Source: Himantopus leucocephalus (Eukaryota; Chordata; Aves; Charadriiformes; Recurvirostridae). Taken from it: DNA of 64,000 bases. The notes under the pieces were generated by a model. It was not told the origin of the DNA. It worked only from the letters and a program-made list of their open reading frames with translations, and searched no databases. Location of the stretch: NCBI GenBank assembly GCA_003993805.1, contig RSEF01000020.1, forward strand, positions 6,369,661 to 6,433,660, read 5' to 3'. Positions 61,461 through 64,000 of the stretch are shown in pieces. How positions within the stretch are numbered: position 1 is the first letter of the stretch; every line of letters begins with the position of its first letter. The translations under genes and the position numbers were made by a program.

Positions 61461-64000
61461 AAAGGATATTAATTACCTCAGACTCATGATGAAATTTTTA
61501 TATTTACATAATGAACCAGTCACAGAAGAGGTGCAGAGATGGTCTGTCCTGGTGAACAGATTCGTCTAATTCAGTTATCTCTGCCATCGTCATTATCTAA
61601 ATCCAATCAAATCCTTTTTTCCATCAGGAATCTGCTCTTGGAGCAAGCAAAGCCCGCATGCTCCATGTGAGACTCCCAGGATGGCAAGCAGCCACAGTAC
61701 CTTTGCTAATTTCAGTCCCTGCCCATGAAACTCACCTCACCCAGAACTTGTTTCAACTTCTCCAGCTGTTCTTGGCATGTGTTGAGATTTCATAAAGTTG
61801 ATGCCATCAACTCCCACACATATGGCAAGAGAGAGTGAGAGAGAAAACCCACACACAGTAACTAATATATAGGGAGAAGAGGTATTTGCATGGGAGAGCA
61901 CAAACATGAGGCTTTTCTAGCTGGCTCCAATGGCTCTTGACTGTTAATGCCAAGATGCAAAGGGATATGCAAATTAGGGGGATGACTCAGAGAGTCCTTT
62001 CCAGTGCATAACTCCAGGAAGACGCAGGATGCTTCGAGCAGGGCCACTTGATTAATTTTTATAGAGGTCAGCTGTGTAATTTTTACTACAGTCCACACAG
62101 CAGTGCAAAGCGGTGTCATCGCTTGGGCTCTGCCAGGCTTGGCAGGTAGCACGTGATGGCTTCACGGCTGGGAACTGTGGTTGCACATTACAGCTGCTTC
62201 CTGAGGGACTGGTGAGGAATGTAGAAGGTGACACATGTCTAGGCCACTGCAGAAGCTAGGAAGATCTTATTCATGGTCCAGATTCAGAATGCAATCTACC
62301 CTTTGAATTAGTTTTGCTAAGACATTATACCTGTGGTACAGTAGTTTTATTCTCCTTATACGTCCTTTTTCTTTGCCTTTTTCCTTTGGAGGCAAGTGCA
62401 TGATTTTTCAAACTTTCTCAGCCTAAGAGACTTGTTTTCAATCCATAATTCATTATCAAGGTGATACCTAATTATTTGATAGATCTTTAAATTTATAATC
62501 TCACACGAGTTTCAATAGGAAAAATCTGGAAAGTGCAGGGAAGAGGAAGTTCGAACACAAACACAGAGTGTAGGCAATAACACCCATTTCTACACTCACA
62601 TTTAGATCTGGGCAGGTTTCCAGGGGAATCCACATTTGTCTGCTAGAGCCAGGACTTCAGGAGGAGCGTAGTTTTTTCAGCATTGAGCAGTCACACAAAA
62701 CTTTTGCTTGGGGTTTGGTCTGCCTATTGCAGGACAGCAAGCTATTGTACTGGGGATAAGGCAAAAATGGAAACAATACCAAGACTCAGTGCAACACACA
62801 GTTTCTTACACTGAATGGGGATGAATCTCAAGTTCCTCTGCTGACTTAGCCTCAAAACCATTGGGTGTGAATGGCCACTGGACATGTATCAAGACTCACT
62901 GCCTCTGTTAATGAGGCACTTGGCAATGCTCATCCCTTGCCAGTCTCTTTCACTAGCTGAGAACAGAATTGCGTCCTTGGAGCTTCTCAGCCTCCTATGC
63001 CCTCCATGCAGTTTAGCATTGTTTATCTTCTTTGCTCTGCCTTGTTTAGTGCAGGATCCAGCCTATCAGCTGCAGTTGCTTCATTAGTAACTAATGGGCT
63101 GCACACTTAGAAAGCATTTAAATGTACTTTATAGTGATTGAAAGACTACAATGACATTTTGCTAATTATCTCATTGCATACCCAGAGAGCCCTGCAAAAG
63201 CTTGGCCACATTATGGGGTTTATTGGACACCAAGTATCAGGCCTTCCATTTCCTTTTCTATTTATATTCTCTGTATTAATGAAAACCACAGATCTTTCCA
63301 GGTGACTTGTTTATTAAGTGAATTTAGAACAGTTAACATTTGCATTTATTAATTTTCTAGAAAAACTGGTATTACTAGTTGCTTAGGACTCTAACTGCTG
63401 TCTCAGATTTCATTGGATACCAGCTGCAAGTCTCGGTAATAAGACTTTGTTGATGATTAAGCCAGTGACGTGATTTTCAGTGGCATGGCGCACCTGCAGC
63501 TTCCTTCAGCTTCACAATGACCTGAGGAGGACTCAGCACCTCGGACAACACCTCTGCAGCTCACGTGCAACGCCAAAATAAAGGCAAAAAATCTTTAGGA
63601 CCGCATTTTCACAACTGTGTGCACAGAAGGGTAACTGTTTGTTTAACCTGAGCATGCCTCTGCTCTTATTTCTGATACCTTCAAGGTAATGGCACATCTG
63701 AATTTTTCTTATGAATTGCATGTTTAAGCAGAATATGAGAGCCAAGTCCTAAAGCTACTCATGTCCCAATACATGAACATGAACTGATTGTATTTTTAGT
63801 ATGAATGTTTGGGTTTCTGAGCTCAGGCAGTGAATTTTGATATGCCCTTATCTGAAGAAGTATCTGTAGTACCTTCTCCCCAAGGTAGTACTCCGAGATC
63901 CCTCTGTGCCCTGGAGTTTTGTTCTACGTTTCCTTCATTGCATGATCAAAAACGCTCTTTCAGTAATTTCACCTCATTCTTTTCACTAATGGCAGATCTT

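Larger units (their letters stand above)
49383..64000. other. Noncoding stretch, no gene recognised
   Basis: No coding gene or RNA gene recognised up to the end of the window. The part 54.28-54.95 kb is notably AT-rich. From 58.7 to 61.5 kb there are three readable old retroposon fossils, listed separately. A GA-rich string lies at 61828-61846. Remaining open frames are short and without recognisable domains. Confidence 0.65.

Overview
This looks like nuclear DNA from a bird, in a draft assembly with one 100-N gap (19594-19693) and two single-N joins (35273 and 49240). The evidence for a bird is the tail GATTCTATGATTCTATGATTC just after the gap, which is the usual 3' end of a CR1 LINE in birds and related reptiles. 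A 583-bp solo LTR beginning TGTCCTGGTTT also resembles avian endogenous retrovirus LTRs. Several decayed MIR-type SINEs and other old amniote repeat fossils are still readable, and most of the sequence is ordinary AT-leaning interspersed DNA with few young repeats. The CR1 and LTR family calls rest on memory of those families, and the exact species is not determinable.

No protein-coding gene could be recognised. Open frames are short, scattered over all six frames, and resemble no protein family I know. The longest ones lie in the GC-rich block, where stop codons are rare on both strands, so length is not evidence there. No tRNA, rRNA, recognisable small RNA, CRISPR array or bacterial/viral operon is present. 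The window is best read as a long intergenic or intronic stretch.

Layout: 1-28.0 kb is noncoding with old SINE/LINE fossils, the assembly gap and a CR1 tail. 28.0-29.05 kb is a strong CpG island, the only likely promoter, split by an AT-rich core of about 110 bp. 29.05-43.08 kb is noncoding, with a single-N duplicated join at 35.1-35.4 kb and a MIR fossil. 43.08-43.66 kb is a complete solo LTR with a matching 5-bp target-site duplication, a TATA box and a poly(A) signal. 43.7-64 kb is noncoding, with a degenerate TG-rich tract (46.7-47.0 kb), a second single-N duplicated join (49.1-49.4 kb) and three old retroposon fossils at 58.7-61.5 kb.

The observations most worth following are the CpG island with no recognised gene, the intact solo LTR, the two join duplications (which look like unmerged haplotype overlaps), and a few AT-rich, homeodomain-site-rich segments that could be conserved enhancers. 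I did not find a new multi-gene system here.
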